A stretch of 16,337 nucleotides of DNA, taken from contig CATOOY010000028.1 in the NCBI GenBank assembly GCA_951801995.1, forward strand, positions 1 to 16,337. The letters are read 5' to 3'. Below the pieces are notes generated by a model, which searched no databases, had not been told where the DNA came from, and saw nothing but the letters and a program-made list of their open reading frames with translations. How positions within the stretch are numbered: position 1 is the first letter of the stretch; every line of letters begins with the position of its first letter. The stretch is from an uncultured Erysipelotrichaceae bacterium. GTDB lineage: Bacteria; Bacillota_I; Bacilli_A; RF39; UBA660. Position numbers and translations under genes: made by a program. Positions 1-6,309 of the stretch are shown piece by piece.

Positions 1-234
1 TATTTCTTCTTTATAAAAATTATCCTCTAAATTTCGAATATTACAAATATCAGCATAATCATACATTTCCTCAATATGATTTTGTAAAGCAATAATTTCT
101 TTGCACACCTCTATGTAAGCATTTTCTGATTTACAATTCGATAATTTTTGAACCAAAAAAGAAATCATTTTTTCTGTATTCTCATAAGAAACCCTTTCAT
201 AAAAAAGATTCTTAAAATTTTTATATTGTATCAT
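1..234 (-). CDS. M3-family oligoendopeptidase F-like, N-terminal fragment (runs off the window)
   Basis: The reverse strand opens with ATG at 234-232 and stays open for 78 codons to the window edge. A GGAGGC ribosome binding site lies at 242-247, six bases upstream. The peptide begins MIQYKNFKNLFYERVSYENT and ends near CNIRNLEDNFYKEE. The pattern Y..R, then a KEI..L.NHI..M helix, then A-x-x-x-IRN-x-x-D-x-FY-x-x-E matches the N-terminal helical region of M3 oligoendopeptidases (usually R/N-H-S-I-D-T-x-D-x-F-Y-x-x-E). Those enzymes are cytosolic zinc peptidases that trim short peptides. The HExxH zinc site would lie outside the window, so the catalytic part cannot be checked. The assignment rests on resemblance of a short, divergent segment. 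A promoter and a palindrome lie just upstream. Confidence 0.6.
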   Translation of the reverse strand, partial: MIQYKNFKNLFYERVSYENTEKMISFLVQKLSNCKSENAYIEVCKEIIALQNHIEEMYDYADICNIRNLEDNFYKEEI

Positions 235-269
235 ATAATTGCCTCCATAAAAATCCTTAATATAATGTC

Positions 270-289
270 TTTTGTTTTATAAAACAAAA
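270..289. promoter_or_regulatory. Perfect 20-bp palindrome in the oligoendopeptidase leader
   Basis: TTTTGTTTTA and its exact reverse complement TAAAACAAAA abut with no spacer. The palindrome lies between the predicted transcription start and the ribosome binding site of the leftmost gene. A two-fold symmetric site placed just downstream of a promoter suits a dimeric repressor. An RNA hairpin of this sequence would be weak (one G-C pair per arm), so a terminator for the upstream gene is less likely. Confidence 0.4.
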
Positions 290-311
290 AGTATATAAAG
301 TCTATATCTCC

Positions 312-340
312 ATTATAACAGAAATATATTAATTTTGACT
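312..340 (-). promoter_or_regulatory. Promoter for the oligoendopeptidase-like gene
   Basis: On the reverse strand TATAAT occupies 317-312 and is preceded by TGT, an extended -10. The -35 position 17 bp away (340-335, AGTCAA) is a poor match, which an extended -10 can tolerate. The predicted transcript starts near 305, about 70 nt before the ATG, so the leader contains the palindrome at 270-289. Confidence 0.5.
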
Positions 341-1786
341 ATATATACTCTCTAATTTTTTTACCTTTTGTTTAGCTCCTTGTTTTACTTTAACAATTTC
401 TTCTTTTGTATTCTCAAGCTCTTTTGTTCTAGACTTAATCATATTCTCTAATTGATTCATCTCTTTTAAAATTGCCTCAATTTCAGAAGAAGTCTCATAC
501 CCAAATTCATATAAAAATTCATTTTTTAAATACATAATTTGATCAAGAGAATCAAAACAAACTAGTTTTGCTTGTTCCACCTCTTCTTCACTCTTACGAA
601 GACGAGATGCCACCTTCTCAAATTCAATATAAGGTATCTCCTTTTTAGAAACAGCACTACGCATAGAACGTATATTGTTATTTACTAAAATAGAACTAGT
701 CAGTAACCCAATTTTCTTATTTTTAAAAATTGCAAAAGGAAATAAAGAAAAAGCAAGCTTAATACTCTTTCTTAAAAATTGCATAAGTGTCCCAAGAAAT
801 CCCTTTTTCTTTTCAACAACATCAAGAGTATCTACTCTTTTACGTATCTTTTCTATTTCCCTTTTTTGTTTCTTAATTTGATTATAAATAAGTGTTTCCA
901 TAAGTACAATTTCTGCTAAATCATTTTCACTACGTGTAATTTTCTTCTTCTTTTTTTCCTCTTTTTCTATTTTTTCTAGAATTACTTTTTTATCATCCAA
1001 AATTCTCTTTTGTACTTCCTTATTTTTTTCCTTTTGTTCCATTTTATCTAAAACAACAAGCAAAGAAGACAAAGTAGTAAAACTTTTATCCTCTTCTAAC
1101 CTTTTTTCTATTTGTTCTAATTCTACCTTTGCTAAAACAGTATCTACCTTTGCAACAGAAGAATCACCCTTTAAAGAAGTAACCTGCTTTTTCTCTTCAT
1201 CTTTTACTAGTGATACATTTTGCAAGTTTTTCTTTTGTGTATCTATAACATTATCTATTTTTTCTACTTCTTCATCTATTTGTTTCACAATCTTTTTACC
1301 AATAGTTTTATTTTCTTCAAATAAAACAACATTCAAAGAAATACATTTGTGAAAAGAAGAAATATCTACTTTTTTATATTTTTGTAAAGTTTCTACTACT
1401 TCCCCTTTTTTTTGTTTTAATTTTTCTTTTTTCACAACAAGAACAGCTGGTTTCTGTTTTTCATTTTTTACTTTTTTTTCTTCTTTTACCTCTTCTTCTA
1501 TCTTTTTAAATAAAATAGAATCCTTACGAAGTGTTTTCGTTGTTTGAATCCTATCTAAACATATTTCTTCTTTTTTGGTATTTTTTGACTCAAAAGCCGA
1601 AACCAAAAAACCAAATATACTAAGAAAGAAAACCTTAGATTTAGAATAATATTTTCCATAATTTTCCCTTTGCCAAACCCGAATTGCTTCTTCTCTTTTC
1701 TTTTTTTCCTCTTTTTCCCTTTTTTTCAAACAAAAAAAAGTAAGAAGTTTCATTCTAAGTTTTTGTATATACCCCTTCTTGTTCAT
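329..1786 (-). CDS. Lys/Glu-rich coiled-coil protein with hydrophobic segments, function unknown
   Basis: 485 residues from the ATG at 1786-1784, chosen because AGGTGA at 1796-1791 sits four bases upstream. An ORF extension of 19 more codons has no such site. I do not recognise the family. A very basic N-terminus with an RxKKKR-type charged helix (about 20-40) leads to a short hydrophobic stretch at 52-65. Then come long charged, largely K/E regions (about 70-330) with heptad-like spacing, a second hydrophobic zone at about 341-369, and a C-terminal coiled coil (about 390-480). No signal peptide, cysteine motif or catalytic motif is evident. It follows lepB but is separated from it by a terminator, and it has its own promoter. 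A membrane-attached structural or scaffold protein is a guess from composition only. Its low complexity means weak database hits would be unreliable. Confidence 0.65.
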   Translation of the reverse strand: MNKKGYIQKLRMKLLTFFCLKKREKEEKKKREEAIRVWQRENYGKYYSKSKVFFLSIFGFLVSAFESKNTKKEEICLDRIQTTKTLRKDSILFKKIEEEVKEEKKVKNEKQKPAVLVVKKEKLKQKKGEVVETLQKYKKVDISSFHKCISLNVVLFEENKTIGKKIVKQIDEEVEKIDNVIDTQKKNLQNVSLVKDEEKKQVTSLKGDSSVAKVDTVLAKVELEQIEKRLEEDKSFTTLSSLLVVLDKMEQKEKNKEVQKRILDDKKVILEKIEKEEKKKKKITRSENDLAEIVLMETLIYNQIKKQKREIEKIRKRVDTLDVVEKKKGFLGTLMQFLRKSIKLAFSLFPFAIFKNKKIGLLTSSILVNNNIRSMRSAVSKKEIPYIEFEKVASRLRKSEEEVEQAKLVCFDSLDQIMYLKNEFLYEFGYETSSEIEAILKEMNQLENMIKSRTKELENTKEEIVKVKQGAKQKVKKLESIYSQN

Positions 1787-1803
1787 GAAATCACCTATTT
1801 TAT

Positions 1804-1812
1804 ATTTTAACA
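1804..1812 (-). promoter_or_regulatory. Extended -10 promoter of the coiled-coil gene
   Basis: TG-T-TAAAAT reads on the reverse strand at 1812-1804. The -35 region (TTTTCT, 17 bp further) is weak. The -10 ends only seven bases before the AGGTGA ribosome binding site at 1796-1791, so the predicted leader is about a dozen nucleotides. Confidence 0.4.
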
Positions 1813-1828
1813 TATTTTCAAAAATTAG

Positions 1829-1851
1829 AAAAGGAAAGTACAAAACTTTCC
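1829..1851 (-). terminator. Terminator after lepB
   Basis: On the reverse strand GGAAAGT and ACTTTCC form a perfect 7-bp stem (1851-1845 and 1839-1833) with a five-base loop, followed by TTTTC and more T. It lies 8 bases after the lepB stop and separates lepB from the coiled-coil gene. Confidence 0.65.
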
Positions 1852-1858
1852 ATTTTTT

Positions 1859-2353
1859 TTAATCAATCGAACCTATTTTTGTAAAAGGAAAAAAACGAAA
1901 ACTGGTTATACCAATAATATCCTTTTTCTTTACAAGACCTATCATTCTACTGTCCATAGAATGCGTCCTGTTATCTCCCATCACAAAGTAATAATCAGAA
2001 GGAATCTTTTCTTCCCCCAAATATTCTAATTTAAAATCGCCTGTTTTATCATGTTTAAAATTTTCCTCTACTTTTTTTCCATTCACATAAAGAGTATTAT
2101 TTTTATAAGAAACATGTTCATGAGGTAGTCCTATAATTCTTTTAATAATAAGAGAACCATTATAACGAACTACTACTACATCAAATCTATCATATGTTTT
2201 ATCCCACTTTTTTAAAAGTAAAAATTCATTCTCTTTTAAAGTAGGTTCCATAGAAACACCTTCCACACGAACAGGTGTAACAATAAAAGTACGAATAAAA
2301 ATAACAACAATTAAAATTACAACATAAGGTATAAATTCTTTTATATGTTTCAA
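1859..2353 (-). CDS. lepB: Signal peptidase I (type I leader peptidase)
   Basis: A 164-residue membrane serine protease that removes Sec signal peptides on the outer face of the membrane. One N-terminal transmembrane segment (about 9-26) precedes the SMEPTL box with catalytic Ser34. The general base is Lys71 in IIKRIIGLP. The GDNR-x-x-S-x-DSR box lies at 126-136. This is the short, single-span Gram-positive form. Translation starts at TTG (2353-2351), supported by a strong AGGAGGTG site five bases upstream. No ATG gives an equally full N-terminus. It lies 28 bases after rplS and is probably cotranscribed with it, a common low-GC arrangement in which rbgA usually follows. Here a terminator and an unrelated gene follow instead. 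Confidence 0.96.
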   Translation of the reverse strand: MKHIKEFIPYVVILIVVIFIRTFIVTPVRVEGVSMEPTLKENEFLLLKKWDKTYDRFDVVVVRYNGSLIIKRIIGLPHEHVSYKNNTLYVNGKKVEENFKHDKTGDFKLEYLGEEKIPSDYYFVMGDNRTHSMDSRMIGLVKKKDIIGITSFRFFPFTKIGSID

Positions 2354-2381
2354 AAAAACACCTCCTTAATTAAAAAAAAGA

Positions 2382-2750
2382 CTATGCAGCCTTTTCTTTA
2401 TTTGCCATTTTGTCTCTTCTCTCAGGAATTTTAGGTTGACTTTTAAGGTTTCTTATATAATTTAATTTAGCACGTCTCACTTTTCCTTTACGGATAACAG
2501 TAAGTTTATCAATAATTGGAGAATTGATAGGGAATGTTCTTTCTACCCCTATTCCACCAGATACTTTACGTACAATGAAAGTTTTACTTACTCCACTACC
2601 TTGAATAGCCATAACAAGCCCTTCAAATGCTTGAATTCTACTTCTTTTTCCTTCGACAATCTTAACATCTACACGAACAGTATCTCCTACTCTAAATTCT
2701 GGAATATCTGTTCGAATTTGTTCTTTTGTAATTTTATCAATTACATTCAT
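2382..2750 (-). CDS. rplS: 50S ribosomal protein L19
   Basis: A 122-residue protein of the large subunit near the interface with the 30S. The core FEGLVMAIQGSG (42-53), RKVSGGIGVERTFPINSP (61-78) and GKVRRAKLNYIR (89-100) is diagnostic of L19, and length is normal for the family. ATG at 2750 is chosen because AGGAG lies ten bases upstream (2765-2761). An in-frame extension of 18 residues to 2804 has no L19 character. Downstream, lepB follows after 28 bases. Upstream, an unknown 152-aa gene stands between it and trmD, where the two are usually adjacent. A weak promoter lies in the gap, so it may be transcribed both from the trmD operon and on its own. Confidence 0.97.
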   Translation of the reverse strand: MNVIDKITKEQIRTDIPEFRVGDTVRVDVKIVEGKRSRIQAFEGLVMAIQGSGVSKTFIVRKVSGGIGVERTFPINSPIIDKLTVIRKGKVRRAKLNYIRNLKSQPKIPERRDKMANKEKAA

Positions 2751-2772
2751 CTCTGTCACTCTCCTTATATAT

Positions 2773-2842
2773 ACTATGATCATTATAAATGATAAGCGGA
2801 TCACATAATTAAAATATTAACACATTTTAAAAAAAAGTGCAA
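2773..2842 (-). promoter_or_regulatory. Possible rplS promoter and short leader with hairpin
   Basis: Reverse strand: TTGCAC (2842-2837), 17-bp spacer ending TGT, then TAATAT (2819-2814). The boxes match consensus only partly, but the spacing and TGn are right. The resulting leader of about 57 nt contains ATCATT-TAT-AATGAT, a 6-bp hairpin upstream of the ribosome binding site. L19 leaders with autoregulatory roles are known in some Firmicutes. I cannot tell whether this belongs to that type. Confidence 0.3.
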
Positions 2843-2856
2843 TAGATGGAAAAAAA

Positions 2857-3315
2857 TTATCTAGATTTTCCTTTTATTTCTTCATAATCATATACATTTT
2901 CTTTCATCGCTTTCATTTCTTCATAAATAATACGTGTTTTAAGTTCCTCTTCTAAAACAGCTATTTTTTTAGATAATAATTCTAAATACTTCTCTTCTAA
3001 AAACTTATGATACTTTGTATTTAATATTTCCTTATAACGAGTTAAATCATTTAGGGCATGTCTTAAATCTGTTGTACCATCTTCGCCGCCCTCTTCCATA
3101 TAAGTAATAAGATAATTGAGATACATCTCTAATTTACGCTTTGTTTTTTCTTTCAAAAAAGCATTAATACGTTTTTCCCCAAAAATACGTATTTTAATTT
3201 TAGAAGAAAGGTTATTACCTTGTTTAATAGAAAGACCTTTCGTTTCTTTTAGAAAAGAAATTTCATTTTTTTTCTTTTCCTTTACAAATATATAATGTTT
3301 ATCCATAAATATCAT
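2857..3315 (-). CDS. Unknown basic helical protein between trmD and rplS
   Basis: 152 residues if read from the ATG at 3315, which overlaps the trmD stop as ATGA (4 nt), the usual sign of translational coupling. A second ATG three codons on (3306) is also possible and may have the better-spaced purine-rich site. I do not recognise the family. The N-terminal third is Lys-rich (FVKEKKKNEISFLKETKG). The middle holds EEGGEDGTTDLRHALNDLTR, which looks like a conserved polar loop and helix. The C-terminal half is predicted helical with a KYxxFLEEKYLELLSKKI amphipathic pattern. No membrane segment, no cysteine and no nucleotide-binding motif. Its place inside a ribosome-maturation operon suggests an RNA- or ribosome-linked role, an inference from neighbours alone. 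Confidence 0.75.
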   Translation of the reverse strand: MIFMDKHYIFVKEKKKNEISFLKETKGLSIKQGNNLSSKIKIRIFGEKRINAFLKEKTKRKLEMYLNYLITYMEEGGEDGTTDLRHALNDLTRYKEILNTKYHKFLEEKYLELLSKKIAVLEEELKTRIIYEEMKAMKENVYDYEEIKGKSR

Positions 3316-3980
3316 CTCTTTTCTAATAAATCAGGTCTTCTTTGTTTTGTTTTTTCTATTTGCTTAGAAAGTCTCCAAGCCTCTATATTCGCATGATGTC
3401 CAGAAAAAAGGACATCTGGAACTTCCATTCCCATAAAATTTCTTGGTTTTGTGTAAACAGGATAATCTAACAAATCATTCTGAAAAGAATCATTTAAATG
3501 AGAGCCTTCCTTAATAACTCCCTCTAAAAGCCTAACAATAGAATCAGTAAGTACCATTGCAGGAATCTCTCCCCCAGTTAATACAAAATCACCTATACTA
3601 ACTTCCATATCTACAAAAGATCTTATTCTTTCATCAAAACCTTCATAATGACCACAAATAAGAAGTAAATGCTCTTCTTTAGTAAAATCATATGCCATCT
3701 TTTGATGAAATACAGCTCCCTGTGGTGTCAAAAGAATAACCTTCGTATTTTCTTTTTTTATAGTTTCAATTGCCCTATAAACAGGTTCTACCATAAGAAC
3801 CATTCCATCTCCACCACCATAACCATAATCATCTACTCTTTTATGTGGATCTAAAGAGTAATCTCTAAGATTATGTACTTTTATCTCTACTTTTTTATGT
3901 AAAACAGCTCGTCCAATAATAGAAGTATTTAAAAAGGAAACAAAAAGTTCTGGAAAAAGAGTCAAAATATCAATTTTCAT
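3312..3980 (-). CDS. trmD: tRNA (guanine-N1-)-methyltransferase (m1G37)
   Basis: Methylates N1 of G37 next to the anticodon, using S-adenosylmethionine, which prevents +1 frameshifting. It is a homodimeric SPOUT enzyme with a trefoil knot. Visible motifs: GYGGGDGMVLMVEP (53-66), LLICGHYEGFDERI (106-119), and SIGDFVLTGGEIPAM (128-142) forming the knot and SAM site. The C-terminal half carries LDYPVYTKPR (171-180) and LFSGHHANIEAWR (191-203), with D164 the likely general base. At 222 residues it is slightly short of many homologues but ends in the normal RRPDLLEK tail. Its ATG lies inside rimM (11-nt overlap), with AGAGGA just upstream, and its stop overlaps the next start, so the three genes are tightly coupled. 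Confidence 0.97.
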   Translation of the reverse strand: MKIDILTLFPELFVSFLNTSIIGRAVLHKKVEIKVHNLRDYSLDPHKRVDDYGYGGGDGMVLMVEPVYRAIETIKKENTKVILLTPQGAVFHQKMAYDFTKEEHLLLICGHYEGFDERIRSFVDMEVSIGDFVLTGGEIPAMVLTDSIVRLLEGVIKEGSHLNDSFQNDLLDYPVYTKPRNFMGMEVPDVLFSGHHANIEAWRLSKQIEKTKQRRPDLLEKR

Positions 3981-4455
3981 CTAAAAATCCTCTTACCCTT
4001 TCTACATACATTCTCTGATTTTGTAGATCTATTTTTTTTACATATACATCTACATAAGGAATTCGTATATAATTATCTAAAAGAAATATTTTATGAGCCT
4101 TGCTCTCTTCTACCTCTATAATTTTTCCAATATAAACATCCTTTTCATATACAGCAAGATTGATAAAATCTTCTATAAAATAACTAGAAGCAGAAACACT
4201 ATCTCTTTTAACATAAATAGATTTTCCTTTATAAATATTTGCTTTTTCAATAGTATCAATATCATGAAAAGTAAGTAAATCATATTCTTTATGCTTTCTA
4301 TAAGAAGAAAGAAAATGTTTCTCATACATATCCCCTATATAAAAGGGAAAATCTTTTTGATAAATAGCCTCCTTATAATCAAAGAAAGATACAATTCTCA
4401 TTTCACCTTTTAAAGCATGTGTATTTACAATATCACCAACATAAATAAAATCCAT
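3970..4455 (-). CDS. rimM: Ribosome maturation factor RimM
   Basis: A 161-residue 30S assembly factor that binds ribosomal protein S19 and helps mature the 16S 3' domain. The N-terminal beta-barrel begins VGDIVNTHALKGEMRIVSFF, close to the family signature VGxIxxxHGxKGExxV, and ends near residue 90. The PRC-barrel-like C-terminal part starts near SYFIEDFINLAVY and closes with IPYVDVYVKKIDLQNQRMYV then an E-x-x-x-G-L/F-L-D tail. ATG at 4455 has AAGAAGG upstream and follows the stop of the methyltransferase gene after one base. Family position next to trmD is standard. rpsP, usually just upstream, is not here. Confidence 0.94.
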   Translation of the reverse strand: MDFIYVGDIVNTHALKGEMRIVSFFDYKEAIYQKDFPFYIGDMYEKHFLSSYRKHKEYDLLTFHDIDTIEKANIYKGKSIYVKRDSVSASSYFIEDFINLAVYEKDVYIGKIIEVEESKAHKIFLLDNYIRIPYVDVYVKKIDLQNQRMYVERVRGFLDEN

Positions 4456-4456
4456 T

Positions 4457-5188
4457 TTATACCTTCTTATCTAATTCATAAAGTAAAATAGAAGTAGCAA
4501 CCCCAACATTCAAACTCTCACACGAGGAATGCATTGGAATATAAAGAAAATCATCACAAAATGCCATTGTTTCACAGGAAAGCCCCTGTCCCTCGTTTCC
4601 CATTATTATAGCAAATTTTTCACGTTTGTAAAGGCGAAATACTTCTTTTCCACTATCTACCTTTGTACCATAAATGGGTATCTTTTTTTCATGAATTTTA
4701 GGAAGAATATTTTCTAACGAATCTATAATAATAGAAATATGAAAACTCATACCTTGGGAAGCTCTTTGTACTTTAGGACTATAAGGATCAGCACACCCCT
4801 TTGTCAAAATAATAGTATCACAAGAAAAAGCAACTGCACTCCTTATGATAGTACCAATATTACCAGGATCTTGTACATCTTCTAAAACTACAATACGATT
4901 TCCAATATTTTTTAAATTATTTTTTTTACAGACACCTATAATATTAGGTATACTTTCTAAAGAAGAAATACCTTTCATAACCTTATCAGTAACAAAAGAT
5001 ATATTTACAGACAAATCAAAATAATATCCCTCTCGCACAAAAACTTCTTCTAAAAAACCACTTTTATAAGCTTCCATAACAGCTGTATTTCCCTCTACTA
5101 GAAAAAGGGACTTTTCATCTCTATATTTTTTTTGCCTCAATTTACTTATCTCTTTTATTTTAGAGTTTTGCATAGAAGAATAAAGCAT
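4457..5188 (-). CDS. SpoU/TrmH-family RNA 2'-O-ribose methyltransferase
   Basis: 243 residues. An N-terminal substrate-binding domain of the L30e-like type (about 5-88, with KYRDEKSLFLVEGNTAVMEA) precedes a SPOUT methyltransferase domain. The three SpoU motifs are clear: N110-IGTIIR-116, GNEGQGLS (197-204) and IPM...ESLNVGVATSILLYEL (217-239). The Asn/Arg of motif 1, Glu of motif 2 and Ser/Asn of motif 3 are present. Such enzymes methylate a ribose in 23S rRNA or tRNA with SAM. The exact target cannot be read from sequence, so no symbol is given. ATG at 5188 has TGGTGA upstream. It is the first gene of the rimM-trmD run, one base from rimM, with a good promoter immediately ahead. Confidence 0.9.
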   Translation of the reverse strand: MLYSSMQNSKIKEISKLRQKKYRDEKSLFLVEGNTAVMEAYKSGFLEEVFVREGYYFDLSVNISFVTDKVMKGISSLESIPNIIGVCKKNNLKNIGNRIVVLEDVQDPGNIGTIIRSAVAFSCDTIILTKGCADPYSPKVQRASQGMSFHISIIIDSLENILPKIHEKKIPIYGTKVDSGKEVFRLYKREKFAIIMGNEGQGLSCETMAFCDDFLYIPMHSSCESLNVGVATSILLYELDKKV

Positions 5189-5203
5189 ACAATCACCAAA
5201 CTT

Positions 5204-5232
5204 ATTGTATCAAAAAAAACACACACTGTCTA
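5204..5232 (-). promoter_or_regulatory. Promoter of the methyltransferase-rimM-trmD operon
   Basis: TAGACA (5232-5227), a 17-bp spacer and TACAAT (5209-5204) on the reverse strand, each one base from consensus. The -10 ends six bases before the GGTGA ribosome binding site (5197-5193), so the leader should be only about ten nucleotides. Its -35 edge touches the T-tract of the upstream terminator. Confidence 0.65.
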
Positions 5233-5234
5233 AT

Positions 5235-5261
5235 AAAAAAATGCCAAAGAAATGACATTTT
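5235..5261 (-). terminator. Terminator of the pilin-like operon
   Basis: Reverse strand AAAATGTC (5261-5254) pairs with GGCATTTT (5245-5238) around an eight-base loop, with one G-U type pair, and runs into a T-tract through 5235. It begins directly after the TAG stop at 5264-5262. Confidence 0.7.
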
Positions 5262-5922
5262 CTATGAAACCATTCTAAGAATATTTTCTTTAGAAGTTAA
5301 AAACATTACTTTTAGATCATAACCATCTGATGTATTATATTGAAATGGCAATTTATAAACAGTTGTAGAAGCTGTTTCTCCACTTTGATCAACAATAAAA
5401 ATACTATTAGCAATATCAGCCAAATAAGGCCATACAAAAAAGCTTTCATTATTCCAAATAGCCCCCGAAAGAAGTAGCCTCAATAAAATTTTTATCTGCC
5501 TGTCTAAGAAGACGCATATAATTATGAGAATCAATTGTCAATTTTTTTTTGAAGAGAAAGATTCTGTATATAGGTAGTTTGCAAATAGAATCTACTGTAT
5601 TCGTTCCTAAAGAAGAAGTAATACGAAAATTATGAGGAGATTCTACACCAGTAAGAGGTTTTGAATTAATTAAAATAACATATTCTTCCAAAAATTCATT
5701 TACTGTACCTGTAAAATTTAAAGATGCTAATAAAGAAGTAATATCACGATAATTATCTACATAATTACTACAAGACAAATCACTTATTCCATACCAAACC
5801 GTATGATCCACTAACTCATACTTTCTACCTTCATTAGGAAGACTATTCAATTCTTCTTTAAAAGTATCTCATTTTTCCTTATCATAAGAAATAAAAATAT
5901 TATTTATTTTTTGTTTATATTA
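5262..5922 (-). pseudogene. Decayed gene downstream of the tandem pilins
   Basis: A long coding-like stretch broken at least twice. Reading from about 5919 the frame gives KINNIFISYDKEK, then a TGA at 5871-5869, then DTFKEELNSLPNEGRKYELV and on to 5449. From there the protein-like reading continues only in another frame to 5262: ...NFIEATSFG then AIWNNESFFVWPYLADIANS and the end NILRMVS. The shift fits a run of five G at 5466-5462, where four G would join the frames smoothly. The TGA falls where TGG (Trp) would fit. The first half shares its frame with the preceding pilin gene, from which two TAA codons separate it. I do not recognise a family. No convincing start codon with a ribosome binding site is present (TTG at 5850 has only a weak site). 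It could be the lost C-terminal part of a larger pilin-like protein. Sequencing error could explain the shift but hardly all the lesions. Confidence 0.6.
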
Positions 5923-5928
5923 TTCCAG

Positions 5929-6309
5929 TTAACTATTAGTAATAGTATTGGTAGAAGTATCAATAACAGTATATGTATATTGATTATTTTCAAAAATAAT
6001 TTTAATTTCCAATGTAGAAGGAAAGATTTTTTTAGTTTTTGGATTTTTTAAATTCTTCTTTACATATCCCCCATCTTGTAATGTCTTTAAGGTAAGAAAA
6101 AAAGTTTCACCCTCAACATCTGGTAAATTTTCTAAATGATCTGCTCCCCAATTCATAGCGCCATGCTGAATCGATTGAATTTGTTTTTGATAAAGTTCAT
6201 CCTTTGCTTTATTCATCTCTTTTCCAATGATAGGGACAATCAAAAGAGCCAAAAGAGCCAAAATAGAAAGAACAGTAAGCATTTCTATTAAAGTAAAACC
6301 TTTTTTCAT
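5929..6309 (-). CDS. Type IV pilin-like protein, second of a tandem pair
   Basis: 126 residues with a class III signal: MKKG^FTLIEML, with prepilin peptidase cleavage expected after Gly4 and the conserved Glu at +5 of the mature protein. A hydrophobic helix (about 5-28) is followed by an amphipathic helix and a small soluble domain. The segment GAMNWGADHLENLP (50-63) and LKNPKT (87-92) match the preceding gene product closely, so the two are tandem paralogues. Its ATG overlaps the stop of the upstream pilin gene by ATGA, with GAGGTGG as ribosome binding site, so the pair is translationally coupled. No disulphide pair is present. Such short proteins usually act as pilus or pseudopilus subunits in DNA uptake or secretion machines, but no assembly genes lie nearby, so the role is open. 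Confidence 0.85.
   Translation of the reverse strand: MKKGFTLIEMLTVLSILALLALLIVPIIGKEMNKAKDELYQKQIQSIQHGAMNWGADHLENLPDVEGETFFLTLKTLQDGGYVKKNLKNPKTKKIFPSTLEIKIIFENNQYTYTVIDTSTNTITNS

Noticed and set aside
5869..5871. In-frame TGA where Trp would fit, hinting at UGA read as tryptophan (Mollicutes-like code)
   Set aside because: Every long gene in the window is intact with TGG for Trp, and TGA works as the natural stop in trmD, rimM, the first PBP and the VanZ-like gene. One TGA in an already frameshifted region is better explained by decay.
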